Shown in pieces: positions 3,994 through 5,044 of a stretch of 5,044 nt of DNA. Under the pieces are notes generated by a model that saw only the letters and a list, made by a program, of their open reading frames with translations, made no database searches and was not told where the DNA came from. How positions within the stretch are numbered: the stretch's first letter is position 1; each line of letters opens with the position of its first letter. The translations under genes and the position numbers were made by a program. Source of the DNA: ZLKRG46 sp032117915 (GTDB taxonomy: Bacteria > Bacteroidota > Ignavibacteria > Kapaibacteriales > Kapaibacteriaceae); the NCBI GenBank assembly GCA_032117915.1, contig JAULYI010000204.1, positions 1-5,044 on the forward strand, given 5' to 3'.

Positions 3994-5044
3994 ATGCATC
4001 CCATCAAAACCGACTATGCACGTCTGCTCGACGCCATCGGCAGCACCGATGCCTCCGTCCGCGCAGCGGCCGCACTGACCGTATCCCGCGGCCGCTCCTC
4101 CATCCGCACCCTTCACGGCTCGGCACGCGCCGCCTTCATCGCCGCCTTATGGCGTCAGGGGGCATTGCCGTTTGCCGTGGTGGTGCCTGACGACAAAACC
4201 TGCGACGATCTGGCGCACGACCTGCGGGCCTTCGTCGGTGCAGACAGTGTTGCAGCAGTGCACGCCGAGGTGCGCGTGAGCGCCGTCGGCGGCACCACAG
4301 CTCTGCAACACGATCAGGTGGATGCGCTCACGCGCCTGAAGCAAGGTCTTGCCCGCATCATGGTGATCTCGGCTCCGGCCTTCGCCCTGCGTATTCCGTC
4401 GAGTGACGACCTTGGTACGTCAACGATGCAGCTGCACAAAGGCCAGGACGTACGGTTCAACGATCTGGTGACGACGCTGCTGACGAATGGCTTTGAACGA
4501 CAGGACTTCGTGGCCCAGCCCGGTGATATCGCCGTGCGAGGCGGTATCGTGGACATCTATCCGGGCGGCTGGGATAATCCCCTACGTCTGGAGTTCTGGG
4601 GCGATACCATCGAGTCGATCCGCGAGTTCGAACCGCTGTCCCAGCGGTCCATCCGCGAGATCGACACGGCGGCCTTCCTCGGTAGGGTCTATCATGACGA
4701 CGATCCAACGCTCGAGTCCTCGCTGACAGATCACATCCCCGACGATGCCGTCGTGGCCGTGATCGAACCCGAGGCGATCGCTTCAGAGATGCATCAGCGC
4801 GATTCGGACTGGTCGATCGAGACGTTCGCACCATGGCGCATCCTTACGATCAACCCTCTGGGTGACGTCGATGCCGAGGTCAAGACGTCGGCCCAGCCCA
4901 AGGTGGCCGGCAGCATTGAGACCATCCTACGGAATGCGTCGACCATGCGTGGACGCTCCGTGCAGGTCTTTATGGGTGCCGATGGCCATGCCAATGCCAA
5001 ACGCATGCGCGATCTCTGCGAGACCATGGTCGAACAGGTCGAGC
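3994..5044 (+). CDS. mfd: Transcription-repair coupling factor Mfd, N-terminal part (cut by window end)
   Basis: The frame is open from ATG 3994 to the last base, giving 350 residues of a protein usually about 1,100-1,180 long. Mfd binds stalled RNA polymerase, removes it with its ATP-driven translocase and recruits UvrA to start transcription-coupled nucleotide excision repair. The visible part is the UvrB-homology region: LHGSARAAF (40-48), the degenerate Walker A equivalent; AFVVP-type strand AVVVPDDK (61-68); then the family's diagnostic NGFERQDFVAQPGDIAVRGG (165-184) followed by IVDIYP (185-190), PLRLEFWGDTIESIR (196-210), and F212 with SQRSI (216-220). This degenerate domain lacks helicase activity but binds UvrA. 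The RNA polymerase-interaction and RecG-like translocase domains must lie beyond 5044. A shorter spacing than in E. coli Mfd appears between 90 and 130, where the usual proline-rich segment is poorly conserved. The start is placed at 3994 because it directly follows a TAGCTTTG box and gives the expected offset of about 40 residues to the GSARA motif. Confidence 0.92.
   Translation, partial: MHPIKTDYARLLDAIGSTDASVRAAAALTVSRGRSSIRTLHGSARAAFIAALWRQGALPFAVVVPDDKTCDDLAHDLRAFVGADSVAAVHAEVRVSAVGGTTALQHDQVDALTRLKQGLARIMVISAPAFALRIPSSDDLGTSTMQLHKGQDVRFNDLVTTLLTNGFERQDFVAQPGDIAVRGGIVDIYPGGWDNPLRLEFWGDTIESIREFEPLSQRSIREIDTAAFLGRVYHDDDPTLESSLTDHIPDDAVVAVIEPEAIASEMHQRDSDWSIETFAPWRILTINPLGDVDAEVKTSAQPKVAGSIETILRNASTMRGRSVQVFMGADGHANAKRMRDLCETMVEQVE

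Noticed and set aside
3930..4007. Upstream in-frame start of the membrane/winged-helix gene at 4007
   Set aside because: It overlaps mfd by 14 bases, swallows the promoter-like region, and puts a polar leader before the first membrane helix. It is not excluded but less likely.
3537..4190. A 217-codon plus-strand open frame opposite the membrane/winged-helix gene and entering mfd
   Set aside because: It is antisense to a gene with clear membrane helices, overlaps the mfd start in another frame, and its translation is His/Arg-rich without domain-like pattern, as expected for a shadow of GC-rich coding sequence.
1..5044. CRISPR arrays, tRNA/rRNA genes, insertion sequences, direct-repeat attachment sites, and defence or toxin systems
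   Set aside because: No spaced direct repeats, no tRNA-like cloverleaf, no transposase motifs and no terminal inverted repeats were seen; the gene content is housekeeping and envelope-related.

Overview
The window is gene-dense bacterial chromosome, about 95% coding by my reading. I see no mobile element, CRISPR array, tRNA or rRNA. It holds seven protein genes that can be read in full and the first third of an eighth. The organism is most likely a Gram-negative, moderately GC-rich member of the Bacteroidota/Chlorobiota superphylum (Ignavibacteria or Kapabacteria-like). The reasons are a Kdo-8-phosphate phosphatase (LPS), a PrmA with a SFGTGHHATT signature of the type I associate with that group, mostly absent Shine-Dalgarno sequences, and TAnnTTTG-like -7 boxes before some genes. 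This placement is inference and was not searched.

Layout. Bases 89-1015 (+) encode a PhnD-type substrate-binding protein for phosphate, phosphite or phosphonate, apparently held in the membrane by an uncleaved N-terminal segment. It converges on a three-gene minus-strand operon, transcribed kdsC (2440-1907), then a YtxH-family protein (1889-1479), then a DUF948-type membrane coiled-coil protein (1466-1053), with gaps of only 17 and 12 bases. kdsC is divergent from prmA (2495-3343, +), the ribosomal protein L11 methyltransferase, across 54 bases. The stop codon of prmA overlaps that of a 58-residue single-pass membrane microprotein (3516-3340, -). This small gene lies 5 bases downstream of an uncharacterised protein with two membrane helices and a winged-helix-like tail (3929-3522, -). 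That pair diverges from mfd (3994 to beyond the window end, +), the transcription-repair coupling factor, of which 350 residues are visible.

How they relate. The window mixes housekeeping functions (L11 methylation, transcription-coupled repair) with cell-envelope functions (Kdo synthesis, membrane-anchored coiled-coil proteins, small membrane proteins, solute capture). YtxH and DUF948 proteins also occur together in Bacillus subtilis (ytxG-ytxH), so their pairing here looks functional, while the link to kdsC may only reflect shared transcription. I found no clear evidence of an exotic new system. The most unfamiliar unit is the two-gene membrane/winged-helix plus microprotein operon opposite mfd. 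The divergent promoter region between that operon and mfd is also notable, because both -7-like boxes lie so close to the start codons that leaderless or nearly leaderless mRNAs are predicted.
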